Below are positions 8,193 to 18,545 of a stretch of DNA of 61,159 bases, one piece after another. This DNA comes from Akkermansiaceae bacterium. GTDB taxonomy: Bacteria > Verrucomicrobiota > Verrucomicrobiia > Verrucomicrobiales > Akkermansiaceae. Location of the stretch: contig CAISTY010000133.1 in assembly GCA_903888515.1 (NCBI GenBank), positions 1 to 61,159 on the forward strand, in the 5' to 3' direction. A program made the position numbers and the translations under genes. Position 1 is the stretch's first letter. Every line of letters starts with the position of its first letter. The notes under the pieces were generated by a model that worked only from the letters and a program-made list of their open reading frames with translations, was not told the origin of the DNA and ran no database searches.

Positions 8193-9347
8193 CTAGGAAG
8201 CCTTGAAAGTGATCTCTATGCCATGGTCTTGCCATGCTTTGGTGAACGCTGTTTCCAGATCGCTTAGGGTGCGTTTGTCGAGCAATTGCTTGAGCGGGTT
8301 TTTGCCCTTTTTGGCCAGGGTATTCATATAATCCGTGAAATTTCTGATGCCGTCTTTGCCGTCGAGATGGAAAAAGAAGGCCACGCAGAGTGTGGCGATG
8401 GTATAATTGCGATGGCCATTTCCCCCGCTGCGATCATAGAACTCATCGCGCTCCATGGTCAGAAACCGTTCGAATGTGAAGGGCAGCTTCATGGGACTGT
8501 AATGCTTGCCTGCGGCGACGATGGCTTTGAATGCACCCGAGAAGTCGAATTGCTTGTCATCATAGGGGATGTAACCGACGTAATCCGCAAATCCTTCATT
8601 GATCCATGTGATATCATGAAACAGTCCAACGGTCATCTGGTGGGTGATTTCGTGCGCCAGAACATGATGCTTGATTTTATTTCCGGTGAGTTTCCCGTCA
8701 GCGGACATGCCCAGTCCGGAATAGGGCACGATGGTTCGATCGACCATGATATCGTTTTCCCGGAGTTTGCGCCCGGTAATGGCGGTTTGCGCGGTGAAAA
8801 CTCCCGAGGACCCGTCGGGCCCTCCCGCCGCGCGGTAACTAGCCATGTCTTTGGCAAGGACCGCATCAAAGAGATAACTTTGGCGTCTTACCCGGGTGAT
8901 GGGAAGTGGCATGGCGCGGATCGCCGTCCACGTGCTTTCATAGAGCATGCCTACGGCTTCCTGCGCGTCATCGTCAAGCGGCGTGTCGCAGACAAATTTG
9001 AAATGCTTCGTTTGATAGATGGTTTTGCCCGCATTGTCTTTTTTTGCTTTTAATTCCTTGAGTTTGAAGTCTTTGGGACCAGGGATGATCTCTGGCCATT
9101 TGTCCGGGTTGTCGATGCCGGAGTTCTCAAGGGCGGCATTTTTCTTGAGGAATGCAATGTCGCCGGGACAGAGTTTTTCAATGGCTATGGGGACTTGCTG
9201 GCCGTTGCTGAGCTTGAGTGTCACGGTGCTCCCATCAAAGCTGACGAGGTCCGCGCTGATGGCCTTGCCTTCCTTGCTGGTCCATGTGCGGGCAGCGAGC
9301 GGCAGACTTGCGAGCAGCAGGAATGTTAGAAACGGCTGGATTTTCAT
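8193..9347 (-). CDS. secreted SHD1-domain putative zinc metallopeptidase
   Basis: 384 aa from ATG 9347, which precedes the signal peptide KIQPFLTFLLLASLPLAA. Residues about 20-75 form an SLA1-homology domain (RTWTSKEGKAISADLVSF, ending with LCPGDIAFL), common in secreted planctomycete and verrucomicrobial proteins. The C-terminal half carries HEITH within VLAHEITHQM, followed by WINEGFADYVGY, so the two His and downstream Glu of a gluzincin peptidase are present. The substrate is unknown. About 250 bp upstream (9348-9599) show no gene. Confidence 0.78.
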   Translation of the reverse strand: MKIQPFLTFLLLASLPLAARTWTSKEGKAISADLVSFDGSTVTLKLSNGQQVPIAIEKLCPGDIAFLKKNAALENSGIDNPDKWPEIIPGPKDFKLKELKAKKDNAGKTIYQTKHFKFVCDTPLDDDAQEAVGMLYESTWTAIRAMPLPITRVRRQSYLFDAVLAKDMASYRAAGGPDGSSGVFTAQTAITGRKLRENDIMVDRTIVPYSGLGMSADGKLTGNKIKHHVLAHEITHQMTVGLFHDITWINEGFADYVGYIPYDDKQFDFSGAFKAIVAAGKHYSPMKLPFTFERFLTMERDEFYDRSGGNGHRNYTIATLCVAFFFHLDGKDGIRNFTDYMNTLAKKGKNPLKQLLDKRTLSDLETAFTKAWQDHGIEITFKAS

Positions 9348-9599
9348 GGGTGCGCGGACATGACAATGAATCCACTGGTGGGTGTCCGGGAAAATCAAGA
9401 CCAGAGTCAAGCCAGAGTCAAGCCACCCCTGCGGGATCCCTGATGAGTCCTTGGTTTTCCCGACAGTATCGATAGACGCAACAAGGGCGCAAGACACACA
9501 CAAAGTCTGATGGCATTCATTTTTCGGGATTGCCGCACCTCTTTGCGGCTAACTGAATGCATGCCATCCCAGGGACTGCCCGGCAAGTGCTACAACCCG

Positions 9600-10358
9600 T
9601 CATTCTAACTGGATTTCCACCGGGCAGTGGTCGGACCCGTGCACGTGCGGCAAAATCCCCGCCGCGACAACGCGATGCATGAACGGCGTGGAGACCCCGA
9701 AATAATCGATTCTCCACCCGATATTCTTCTGGCGGGCACCGCTGCGGTACGACCACCATGTATAGGCGGCGGTTTGCTCCCGATGGAAATGCCGGTAGGT
9801 GTCCACAAACCCGGCATCTAACAATTTCGTGAAGCTCGCGCGTTCCTCATCGGAGAATCCCGGACTGCGACGGTTTTCACGCGGGCGTGCGAGGTCGATC
9901 TCCTGGTGGGCGACGTTCAGGTCGCCACAAAAAACCACGGGTTTGTGCAGGGCTTCATGGGCGACATGTGTGCGGAACACCTCATCCCAGGCCAGCCGAT
10001 AGGGCAGCCGCCGCAGTTCATCCTGGGCGTTCGGGGTGTACACATTGACGAGGATGAAATCCGCATATTCCAGAGTGAGCACGCGGCCCTCATGGTCGTG
10101 GTCGGCGTGGCCGAGTCCCGCTCTAACATCCAGCGGTGATTCGCGCGTAAACACGGCGACACCCGAATAGCCGGGCTTATCCGCGGAATTCCAGAACGCA
10201 TGATAGCCGGCCAATTCCAAGGGGAGTTGTACTTGTTCCGGGCGGGCTTTGGTTTCCTGCAGACAGAGGATGTCCGGTTTTTCGGTGGTGACAAATTCGC
10301 CGAACCCCTTGCCGAGCACCGCACGCATACCGTTCACATTCCACGACAGCAATTTCAT
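9600..10358 (-). CDS. xth: exodeoxyribonuclease III
   Basis: A 252-aa AP endonuclease/3'-5' exonuclease of the exonuclease III type, acting in base-excision repair. It begins MKLLSWNVNGMRA and has the metal-binding LCLQETKA, the NVYTPNAQDELRRLPYRLAWD segment, the catalytic CGDLNVAHQEIDLA and the C-terminal GSDHCPVEI motif. The length is normal. No LexA box precedes it. Confidence 0.95.
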   Translation of the reverse strand: MKLLSWNVNGMRAVLGKGFGEFVTTEKPDILCLQETKARPEQVQLPLELAGYHAFWNSADKPGYSGVAVFTRESPLDVRAGLGHADHDHEGRVLTLEYADFILVNVYTPNAQDELRRLPYRLAWDEVFRTHVAHEALHKPVVFCGDLNVAHQEIDLARPRENRRSPGFSDEERASFTKLLDAGFVDTYRHFHREQTAAYTWWSYRSGARQKNIGWRIDYFGVSTPFMHRVVAAGILPHVHGSDHCPVEIQLE

Positions 10359-10669
10359 CTTTGTTATTGGCGGAGGAGGTGGAGCGTTGCCGCAAGGCGT
10401 GGGTAATGCAAGCAGTTACAGTCTAAGACATGGACCGGTGCTCCGCGCTGTTTGAGGTCACGGATGAGACGTCGCGTCTTGTCGCGCTTCGGTTGTCGTT
10501 CAATGTTGCACCTGTGCTTGCGTTGCTTCCATGCCCGCTCCTTCGCCCTGTGACCGGCGCATTCGAATGCTGATGTGGCATGGACTGGGAAGACTGGGAG
10601 TCAGGATGTTTGCGCCTTGACCTAGAGTCCTTGAAAAGGCGAAGATGTGGTCGTTAGGTCAAGTTTTCA

Positions 10670-10704
10670 GTCTGGGTTCTGGTCTCTGGACTCTGGGGTC
10701 TGAG
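10670..10704. repeat. degenerate period-7 repeat (NTCTGGN x5)
   Basis: Five consecutive heptamers: GTCTGGG, TTCTGGT, CTCTGGA, CTCTGGG, GTCTGAG. The array ends 11 bp beyond the stop of the large macroglobulin-like gene. The rest of the gap 10359-10715 shows no gene; TCTGG-type and CCTAGAGTCC-type words are frequent in it. Confidence 0.6.
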
Positions 10705-10715
10705 GCGAAGCCTCC

Positions 10716-13700
10716 CTAGCGTTCATATATCACCGTGCGCGCGCCCTTTTCGGGGTGGCTGGCTAACAGGGCGAGGCGCTTGATGGTCGAGAGGTCGGCA
10801 CCGGTGTGGCTGAGGTAATCGAACATGCCGCGCAGGTCGGTGTATCCGTCCTTGTGGAACACGATCCCGCCGCCATTCGTTTCGGCATACACCTTGATGT
10901 AGGTTTTCACCAGCGGCTTGCCGGTCGCCGCATCCAGCACCTGGACGATGCGCTGCTGCGGCAACTGGCGGAGATCCATCGCCCGCGAGTCGAGCACCTT
11001 GAGGAGTTTCGTGGCGCCCGCATCGGCGGCCACCAATACATTGCCATTCCGTAATGCCTGCGGCAATTCGATGGTGGTTTCGGAGACCTCCCTGGCCAGC
11101 AGCACCTCGAGCGTTTCGTTAGGCCGGATCGCCGGGTGGGCACCGTGGTTGCCCTCGCCCTGCAGGAACGGGTTCTTCGAGAACAACACTTCGAGATCGA
11201 CGCTGAACAGGCGCAGCGTGGTCTTGCCCAACCCGCGGTGCTTGATCACGAGCTTGCCACCGTCGGCCAGCGCCAGATCGAGTTGCGGCGCAGCGGAGCC
11301 CTCGTCGGTCTTCGCGTTTCCATCAGGATGATCGAGGGCGGCGATCTCCGCGGCCTGCCCGGCCACCGCCTGGAACCGGTCGCGCCACAGGCCGGGCGGC
11401 AATGACGGCAGCACCTTCGCCGCGATGGCCGCGGCCTCCGCGGGTTGCCCGCGGTGGAACAACGCCACCGCATGCAGGTACTCGTAGGGCAGCCGGCCGG
11501 GCAGTTTTTCAGGATCCACCTGGTCGAATCTAACAAGCGCCTCGTCGGTGCGGTCCTGCAGGAACAGGAACACTGCCAGCGCGAGGTGGTCCGTGGCGTC
11601 GAGCGCGGGTTTCCAGCCGAGTTGGTCGAGCAGCGCCTGATAGTGCGCGCGGGCGGCCTCGTGGGTGAGGCGCGATTCGCCACCGAAGCGGTGGGCGCGC
11701 GCGTTCACCAGCGGGTCGAACTCGAGCGTCTGCCAGTCGTGGTGGACGCGCGGTCGGATTTCTAACAACCCGCTGTCGAGCCACTGGCCGAGCTGGCGGA
11801 CGGCGTCGGAGTTTTCGAGGTACTCACGGATACTGGCGACATCGTTGTGGTGGAAGCCATAGGAGGTGGCATCGGCCGAGAAATGCAGGCGCTCGCGCAA
11901 AACCTGGGTGACCTGGAGGAAGAACGCGCGGTCGGCGAGCCGCCAGCGGATGGCTTTCAGGTCGAGCGTGTTGAGGTTGTCCTTGCGCAGGCGGTCTAAC
12001 ATCCCGGCATTCGTCCCCTCGGCGGCCAGTGTCAGCCACGACGCGGCGTCCTGCGGCGCGGGATCCGCGGTCACGCGCAACACGCGCTGTCCGGTGTGGG
12101 CGAGCACGCTGCCGTCCTCGCTGACGTGTAACGGATAGACCGCGAACTCGCCGGCGGCCGGGAAATAGAATGCCATATCCAACATGAGCACGCCATATGG
12201 TTTGATCTCGTGGGTGGACGACAGGGTGGCGGGTTGGCCTTGCAGCGGGATCGACCCGGCGGGGATCTGGGCGAGCACGTCGATACGCCGGCCGCCGCCG
12301 GTCGGGTTGGTGACGATCAGCGACGAGTTATAGGCGACACCCGGCCGGAAATCGCCGGTCACCGGGCTCTCCACCTGCCGCCCGTTGACTGTTAGAAACG
12401 GCTCCGCCAGCGGGCTGAACGACTGGCGCACCAGCAGTGGTGATTCCGCGGCGACCTTGTCCGTGCGCCGCGTGTCCTTGTAGAATAACAACATCGGCGC
12501 GCGCGCCTTCACCTGCAGCGTGCTGCCATCCACCGTCACCTCCGGCCGCTCCGCCTTGAACGGCAGATCTAACAGCGCAAGGCACATCAGCGCCTCGTTG
12601 GCGGTGGTCGAACAGGCGTTGAAGTGCGGCGAGAGGAACGGCCCCTTGCCATCCCACTTCGCGAGGTCGAGCCAGAAGCGGTTGAGCGGGATCAATGTCT
12701 CGTCGGCGGGCTTGGTGTTCTTGTAATAATTCGCCTCGCGCCACAGCCGCGTGCGGTTCGGAAACAGCGGCTTGAACTCGGCCACCGGCTTGCGCGCCAT
12801 CAGTTTCTTGGTGCCGCCACTTTCCGGCGTGGCGAAGGGATCGCCCGCGGACGCGGCGATGGCATCAGCTTCCGGCGCGGCGAACGGATCCGCTCCGGCA
12901 CCGGTATTTCTGGTTTCAAAGAGGTCGGCATTGTCGCCATTCGTGAAACCACCGGCAGTTACCGGACCGCCCGGGGGGAGCGTGGGACGACGACAGTAAG
13001 AAGAACTGGTTAGTTGCTCGATCTTGTCGAGTTCGCTGGGCGTGTTGGTGATGACCAGCACGCCATTGTTAGACAAAGTGGCGGATGATCCTTCGGGGAA
13101 ATTGATGCCCGAATCCCGGAGCAATTGGGTGATGGATTTGGGACCGGTTGGACGCGCCGGTTTTTCGTTAGGTGGCGCAAAGGGATCGGCTTCACCGCCC
13201 GCCGACCCGCCACTGTCGAGCGACGGCGCGAAATCAGGAGGCACGCGGAACGTGCGGGTGAATATATCTTCGCCGCTTTCGGTTTGGGGAACGAGGGTGA
13301 CGGCATAGTCATCGACTTTATAGCGGAGTTGGGTTTGATCGCAAACATACTTGAGGGCCACGGCGAGCGGGACATTTTTCAATCTCAGTTCCTTGATTCT
13401 GACCGCACCTGGATCACTGACTCCAATCCCTGGTTCCATACCACGATCACTACCATTCGATGAGACTCGTGGTCTGCGAATGACAAATCCTATCCCTCTT
13501 TTCGCAGGATCGAGTTCAAGGGTGTCGAGTTCGGCGCAGCGCAGGCGCAGGAAGTCGATGGCTTCCTCGACCGTGGTATCCTCGAAGTCGATCTTCGGGA
13601 TGATGATGCGGCGGAGTTTTTCCGTGATATAGGCGTTGCCGGTACTGGCAACGTCCGGCTGTGGTTGGAGTTCGCGTTTGGCGAGGCCGAGGGTGTCGGT

Positions 13701-16700
13701 GATGGCGAGGTCGCTGCCGCGCAGCGTCTGGGTGAAGCGCGCGGTTTCGACGTCGGGCGCGGGGGCTTCGAGTTCCCAGCGTTGGGCGAGTTCGCGGGCG
13801 ATGCGCACGCGGGCGGCGGGCAGCGCCTGCCCTAACAATGCTTTCTCGGCGGCGTTGAGGCGTTGCCAGGCGTAGGGCCGCAGGTAGGACGCGAGGTCGC
13901 GGCCTAACAACAGGTCGTCGATGAACTGCGGTTCGGGTTTGCCTTCCAACAACGGCTTGACGTGTTGGTCGAAGAACGGCTTGTCCTTGCGGGCGAGGAA
14001 CAGGTGGAACTCGTGACAGGCGTGCTTGGCGAGCAGTTCGAGTTTTTTCTCATCGGCCAGGTCGGGCCACTCGGTGAGGAAGACGAATTCGCGGACGCGG
14101 TCGTCGCCGGTGATGCCATAGAGGAACTGGTGGGCATCGGCGAGGGTGGTGAAGGCGCGCCAATCGGCATCCAACAGATTCTCGATGGTGGCCACGGCGT
14201 CCTGTTTCAGCACGGCTGCGCTGCGGGTTGCGAGGTGGTGGGCCTTGGGGTCGAGCGGGCGGGCGATCCGGCGGTCGCGCAGCGGCGTTTCGTTAGGCGG
14301 CAACGGCAGTCGGAGCATGTCGCTGGCAAAGGCATCGGCGGCGACGATCTCAATGCACTGGCAGCCGGCGAAGTCTGCCAGCGGCAGCTTGAGCGAGCCA
14401 TCCGCCGCGGGTGATAGATTGAAGCGCACGACGGCGGGCGTTTTCAGGAAATCGCAGACGATGTGCTTGTTAGGTGTATATGCCTCGGGCACCAATCCGA
14501 ACAACTTGCCCATGCCACTGCCACTGCCGAAGCCGGAGGCACCGCCTGTGCCGTCATCGCCCTTGCCGCCAATGAGGGATTCCTGGGAGAGGTTTTCCTC
14601 GGTCCAGCGGTTGAGCAGGAGTCCGGGGCGTGGCAGCAGTGAGCCGGGGAAGGTTTTCAGGGCGCGGCGGTCAAGGATGTAGCGCATTTCATCGCTGAGC
14701 CGGCGATCTGTTAGAAAACCGCAGCCGTGAAAGCCGGGTGCCAGGGAATTGGAAACCGGTGGCTCAAACGGGAAGAACGCCCGGCCCCCATACCAGCCGA
14801 GGTTATAGCGTCTGCCGACCAATGAGACGCGGGTGTCCGGGCCGTGGTCGCGGAGTTGGATCCTGAGCCCGTCATTTTCGATAGAGGCGCTGGCGATGGT
14901 CGGCATGAACGGCGAGTGAAGTGGCAGGATGCGGGTGTTGGATACCAGGAGGCCAGCGGTTTCCCTGCCCGGGGAGATCAGGATCATGGTGGACTTGTCA
15001 CCTTGTTTGAGTTGATAGTCCCCGGGCGGCAGGTCGCGGATGACAAGCTGGCCGCCGGCGATGGAGAGCTTGTCAAAGTGGTCGCGGAGCGGGTTTCCAG
15101 CGCGTGTTTCTTCCATCAACGAACATTCCGTCCGGTCCGGCGCGGCGGCGGGCTTGACGAGCGGCAGGCGGATTTCGTGGCCTGTTGGGAGTTGCAGATT
15201 CGAGGCATAATGAAGGAGGCGGGACCCGGGGCGATATAGGGTATCGGCGACATCGGTGCCGGAGGCGGTCAGGGATTCGAGGGTGTCGAGATTGCCGAGA
15301 TCGACGCGGCCGTTGGCATCGGAGCGGACTAGCAGCTTGACGTCCGTTAGGTAATCATCGCGGCGGCAAGTGAGGGTGAGGGCGCGCGAGGGCAGCGGCT
15401 CGCCATTGCGGCCGCGCACTTCGAGGCGATGGCCTGCGGCGGTCGGGCAGAAGAACGCGGTGGCGACGCGGCCTTCCTTGAGGGAACCGTTGAGTTGATA
15501 GGATGTTTCGGCGCTCAGTTTGACGGGATCGCCGCCGGTGGCCGGGGTGACGGTGCCGCGCAGCGTGAGCGTGAGCTTGAGCAAATCCGCAGGGACTTGG
15601 AACTGGAGCTCGAGCACGGGCGATAGCGTTAGATTTCCGGCGATGACGCGTTCGGTGGTGCCGCCGTCCAGCAGTTCGGCCTTGAGCACGAGGGCCGGCT
15701 CCTGGATGCGCTCAAGCGGCAGCTCGCATCCGTGGTTGGTGAGGCGCACGCGGAGCTGGAGCCGGGTTTCCTGCCCGGCTAACAATTGCTCGCGGTCGAG
15801 GTGGAAACGGGCACCGATGGCGAGCTTGTCGGCACGCGATGCGAGCTCGATGGGCGCGGCGAGTTTGCCGGCCTGCACGATGCCGCGGGTGAGCGCCTGG
15901 TCCGGCGCGTTGGGGATCACGATGCGGCCGCTGGCGTCGGCGGTGAATGTTTCGCTTCCTAACAAAATGATGGCGGTGGTGACGGGTTTGAGGGATTCAT
16001 CGAAGACCCGGACGGTTTGGCCGGTGGCGGTGCGTTCCGGATATGCGATGAGCCGGCCTTTACGGATGAGCGCGCGGGCGGAGACCTGGCCTGCGGTGAA
16101 ATCGACGAGCCAGGCGCCCGGGCCGGCGAGTTCGGGCAACTTGATGGATTCGCGATGCACGACGATGGGTGCCTGGGCGAAGGCGAGATGGCGTTCGTGG
16201 TGGGGAACCATGCCGTCGAGGTCGATACTGACGTCCGGTTCGCTGTGGTAGCGCGCGAGGTGGGCGGGCAGGTCGAATTCGTAGATGCGGATGAGCAGGT
16301 CCGGGGTGTTCTTGAGGTCGAGCGTGAGGGCCACCGCGGCATCGGAAGCTAACAGGATGGGCGCGCCCGGCGCGAAACCGATGCGGGCATCGTCCTGCAG
16401 CGCCTTGAACCCGGCGGGACCGAGCAGGGTGCCCCAGTACCTGGCATTCGCGCCGGCTAACAGCCGGGCGCGGGCATGGAGCGCAATGAGCTGGGTTTCC
16501 GCGATGAAGGGCAGGAACTCCTTGCTCGAATCGGCGAGGCCGAGGAAGTGCTGGAGGTAGGATTGGATCAGCGGCAGGTCGTCGGTGACGGGCGGGCAGG
16601 CGGTGGCGGCCGCGTAATCGGCATCGAGCCGGATGGGAGCCGGCTCCGGGGTTTCCGGAACTAGCAGAAGCGGGTGTTGGGAGCGAGGCAGGGCGAGGTA

Positions 16701-17630
16701 GGCGAGGAAGTCCTCTTTCGGATAGATGCCGAGTTCCGCCTGCATCCGGAGATGATGGAACAGGACGTGGGCTTTGAGCGAGTTAAGGGCGGGCGGCAGG
16801 GTGAGGACAAAACCGAGGCAACGGCGGAGGTAATTGGCGTGGGCCTTGGGATCGCGGTCGAAATCGGTTTCGGCACCGGGGCGGCGTTTTGCCAGATATG
16901 CGAGATCGAAGGATTCCTTGGCGCGCAGTTCGGGTTGCAGTTTGAGCAGCGCCTCGAGTTGTGCGGCGGTCAGTTTTGATAGAAGTGGATGTCCAGTGAA
17001 GGAGAGCGTGAAGTCGAGCGCCAGCGCGCGACCGACGAGCGGCACCACGCCCGGCAGATCTGCGCGCTTGAGGTTTGCGAGGAACCAGCGGGTTTCCGCC
17101 TCGTCGAAGGTATCGACGTGGTCCAACTCGCGCCACAGGCGGTGATTCAAGTATTGGGTGTAGGGTTTGTCCGGCGCCTGGGCGGCGGCGGCTTTGTCGA
17201 ACGCGGCCTCCGTAATGAGCGTCGGATCCAGCCGCGTCGGCAGGCTTTCGGCGGCGGCCGCGTCCGGGCGCGTGTCATCGAACCGGAGGTCGAGGCGACG
17301 GATCAGTTCCGCCAGGGAGGCCTCCGGTTTTTTCTGATAGTCGATGAGGAGTTGGCGGTTTTCGAGCACGGTCATGCCTTTGGGGGAGACGGGATTTTCC
17401 TTGCGCTCGGTGGAGGCCTTCCACGCGGCCATGGTTTTCTTGAATTCCTCGCTGCGACCGGCGAGTTGGAGGTCGAGGGCGGTATGGAACCAGGCCGACC
17501 GGGTTCCGGGGATGAGTTCGGTCAGCGCGGCGGTGCGGGTCGTGGGATCGGCAAAGCGCTCGCGGAAAAGGTCGTCATCGGCAAACAACGGGGTGCCGGC
17601 AAGCAACAGGCAGATGCATGATATTCTCAT
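10716..17630 (-). CDS. giant alpha-2-macroglobulin-like protein with secretin-N/STN-like insert
   Basis: A 2304-aa exported protein from ATG 17630, before the signal peptide RISCICLLLAGTPLFAD; the longer open frame upstream has no credible start. The middle and the C-terminal quarter carry macroglobulin-type beta domains (for example LLAGQETRLQLRVRLTNHG and LEVRGRNGEPLPSRALTLTC). No CxEQ thioester was seen. Around residues 1340-1500 lies a segment with KIDFEDTTVEEAIDFLR and LKNVPLAVALKYVCDQTQL, like the STN/secretin N-domains frequent in Verrucomicrobia. The C-terminus (LDAATGKPLVKTYIKVYAE) is a carboxypeptidase-regulatory-like beta domain. It is probably a periplasmic protease trap or envelope protein; no peptidoglycan synthase is adjacent. 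Confidence 0.75.
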   Translation of the reverse strand: MRISCICLLLAGTPLFADDDLFRERFADPTTRTAALTELIPGTRSAWFHTALDLQLAGRSEEFKKTMAAWKASTERKENPVSPKGMTVLENRQLLIDYQKKPEASLAELIRRLDLRFDDTRPDAAAAESLPTRLDPTLITEAAFDKAAAAQAPDKPYTQYLNHRLWRELDHVDTFDEAETRWFLANLKRADLPGVVPLVGRALALDFTLSFTGHPLLSKLTAAQLEALLKLQPELRAKESFDLAYLAKRRPGAETDFDRDPKAHANYLRRCLGFVLTLPPALNSLKAHVLFHHLRMQAELGIYPKEDFLAYLALPRSQHPLLLVPETPEPAPIRLDADYAAATACPPVTDDLPLIQSYLQHFLGLADSSKEFLPFIAETQLIALHARARLLAGANARYWGTLLGPAGFKALQDDARIGFAPGAPILLASDAAVALTLDLKNTPDLLIRIYEFDLPAHLARYHSEPDVSIDLDGMVPHHERHLAFAQAPIVVHRESIKLPELAGPGAWLVDFTAGQVSARALIRKGRLIAYPERTATGQTVRVFDESLKPVTTAIILLGSETFTADASGRIVIPNAPDQALTRGIVQAGKLAAPIELASRADKLAIGARFHLDREQLLAGQETRLQLRVRLTNHGCELPLERIQEPALVLKAELLDGGTTERVIAGNLTLSPVLELQFQVPADLLKLTLTLRGTVTPATGGDPVKLSAETSYQLNGSLKEGRVATAFFCPTAAGHRLEVRGRNGEPLPSRALTLTCRRDDYLTDVKLLVRSDANGRVDLGNLDTLESLTASGTDVADTLYRPGSRLLHYASNLQLPTGHEIRLPLVKPAAAPDRTECSLMEETRAGNPLRDHFDKLSIAGGQLVIRDLPPGDYQLKQGDKSTMILISPGRETAGLLVSNTRILPLHSPFMPTIASASIENDGLRIQLRDHGPDTRVSLVGRRYNLGWYGGRAFFPFEPPVSNSLAPGFHGCGFLTDRRLSDEMRYILDRRALKTFPGSLLPRPGLLLNRWTEENLSQESLIGGKGDDGTGGASGFGSGSGMGKLFGLVPEAYTPNKHIVCDFLKTPAVVRFNLSPAADGSLKLPLADFAGCQCIEIVAADAFASDMLRLPLPPNETPLRDRRIARPLDPKAHHLATRSAAVLKQDAVATIENLLDADWRAFTTLADAHQFLYGITGDDRVREFVFLTEWPDLADEKKLELLAKHACHEFHLFLARKDKPFFDQHVKPLLEGKPEPQFIDDLLLGRDLASYLRPYAWQRLNAAEKALLGQALPAARVRIARELAQRWELEAPAPDVETARFTQTLRGSDLAITDTLGLAKRELQPQPDVASTGNAYITEKLRRIIIPKIDFEDTTVEEAIDFLRLRCAELDTLELDPAKRGIGFVIRRPRVSSNGSDRGMEPGIGVSDPGAVRIKELRLKNVPLAVALKYVCDQTQLRYKVDDYAVTLVPQTESGEDIFTRTFRVPPDFAPSLDSGGSAGGEADPFAPPNEKPARPTGPKSITQLLRDSGINFPEGSSATLSNNGVLVITNTPSELDKIEQLTSSSYCRRPTLPPGGPVTAGGFTNGDNADLFETRNTGAGADPFAAPEADAIAASAGDPFATPESGGTKKLMARKPVAEFKPLFPNRTRLWREANYYKNTKPADETLIPLNRFWLDLAKWDGKGPFLSPHFNACSTTANEALMCLALLDLPFKAERPEVTVDGSTLQVKARAPMLLFYKDTRRTDKVAAESPLLVRQSFSPLAEPFLTVNGRQVESPVTGDFRPGVAYNSSLIVTNPTGGGRRIDVLAQIPAGSIPLQGQPATLSSTHEIKPYGVLMLDMAFYFPAAGEFAVYPLHVSEDGSVLAHTGQRVLRVTADPAPQDAASWLTLAAEGTNAGMLDRLRKDNLNTLDLKAIRWRLADRAFFLQVTQVLRERLHFSADATSYGFHHNDVASIREYLENSDAVRQLGQWLDSGLLEIRPRVHHDWQTLEFDPLVNARAHRFGGESRLTHEAARAHYQALLDQLGWKPALDATDHLALAVFLFLQDRTDEALVRFDQVDPEKLPGRLPYEYLHAVALFHRGQPAEAAAIAAKVLPSLPPGLWRDRFQAVAGQAAEIAALDHPDGNAKTDEGSAAPQLDLALADGGKLVIKHRGLGKTTLRLFSVDLEVLFSKNPFLQGEGNHGAHPAIRPNETLEVLLAREVSETTIELPQALRNGNVLVAADAGATKLLKVLDSRAMDLRQLPQQRIVQVLDAATGKPLVKTYIKVYAETNGGGIVFHKDGYTDLRGMFDYLSHTGADLSTIKRLALLASHPEKGARTVIYER

Positions 17631-17664
17631 GCGTGAACCCTCAGTGATTCTGCTAAGATGGTGA

Positions 17665-17800
17665 AGCAAAATCCGCAAAATAAAATCGCCCCACCAGCTA
17701 GCGTTCTGTCGCAGTAATGACAAGACAGCCGAGGAAATCCTCGCCAAAATAGAGAAATGCCGCAAACGTCTCGAAGAAATCACGTCCCGAGCAGCCACGG
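17665..17800 (+). pseudogene. possible transposase C-terminal remnant
   Basis: One open frame without a proper start reads LAFCRSNDKTAEEILAKIEK then RKRLEEIT. The K-T-A-[DE]-E-I-L-A-K-I stretch resembles the C-terminal end of IS630-type transposases. No terminal repeats or target duplication could be found, and the rest of 17631-17881 shows nothing recognisable. This is a weak call. Confidence 0.2.
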
Positions 17801-17881
17801 CGTGCGCCTGGTGGAGGCGCTCCTCAAGTGCTTTGCCCTGCCCGCATGATCCCAAACGTTCTGCCCTGATAGCCAATGAAT

Positions 17882-18217
17882 TCACATTGGCGGCTTGTCG
17901 CCTGATACCGGGTTGCCGCACGACCAGCAAATCTCAAAGTTTCCGGGATTCGTCTCACCACACGAAATGCACGTGATCTCCATGTCTGCATTCCCTTGAT
18001 TTGCAGTCAAATGTTCTCGAATGATCGCAACCGCTTCCACGTAGTGCTCGTCATTCAGGACGCAAAGCGCCGGGAAAAACTCGGGAATTGGAATCTCGGT
18101 CAGCCCGGAGAACGTCAAATACTCGTTCCTGATCATTGTCGGAATCCCTCTCTCCTCAAGGACCGCCTTATAGTAACTGACACGAGTGATGTCCTGCTCT
18201 CGAAATAGTTCTTTCAT
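17882..18217 (-). CDS. DUF2007/zinc-ribbon protein
   Basis: A 111-aa cytoplasmic protein. Residues 1-70 (beginning MKELFREQDITRVSYYKAVL, then GIPTMIRNEYL) match the DUF2007 pattern, a small ferredoxin-like fold of putative signal-transduction proteins. The C-terminus is a zinc ribbon with two CxxC knuckles (CISCGE and CWSCGN). Binding partners are unknown. Directly upstream is a 780-bp repeat-rich gap, so its promoter would lie near or within those repeats. Confidence 0.75.
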   Translation of the reverse strand: MKELFREQDITRVSYYKAVLEERGIPTMIRNEYLTFSGLTEIPIPEFFPALCVLNDEHYVEAVAIIREHLTANQGNADMEITCISCGETNPGNFEICWSCGNPVSGDKPPM

Positions 18218-18335
18218 CGTGCTTCGGGTTTCTCCATGGGTGCAGTCGAAGTCTCCGCTTCGCTACGACTTCGCAGCACCCTTTATTGCTTTTGTAGAAT
18301 AAAGAAGCCGGGCAGGAATGCCCGTGCTCCGTTTT

Positions 18336-18498
18336 CTTCCCTTGGCGTGCTTGGCGCCTTGGCGTTTCAAAATCTAAGCAAAAGAATCGTCAATGGTCTG
18401 CTTGAAAATCCCTCCATTTGTCACCCTCCGTGACCTTCTGTTCAAATCCTCTTCTTTTCAACAAATGCTCTTCCCTTGGCGTGCTTGGCGCCCTGGCG
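18336..18498. repeat. two copies of a 29-bp repeat built on CTTGGCG
   Basis: Copies at 18336-18364 and 18470-18498 differ by one base. Each contains two full CTTGGCG words and a third TTGGCG or CTGGCG. The flanks are also similar: CGGGCAGGAATGCC before the first and CGGGCAGGCATGCC after the second. No gene is seen in 18218-18545. Confidence 0.75.
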
Positions 18499-18545
18499 GT
18501 TGGAAAATCCATGAATAACGACACGGGCAGGCATGCCTAGGCGAA

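Noticed and set aside
17631..17930. Longer start for the macroglobulin-like gene (100 extra residues)
   Set aside because: The extension lacks a ribosome site, reads as antisense of other sequence and would bury the signal peptide at 17630.
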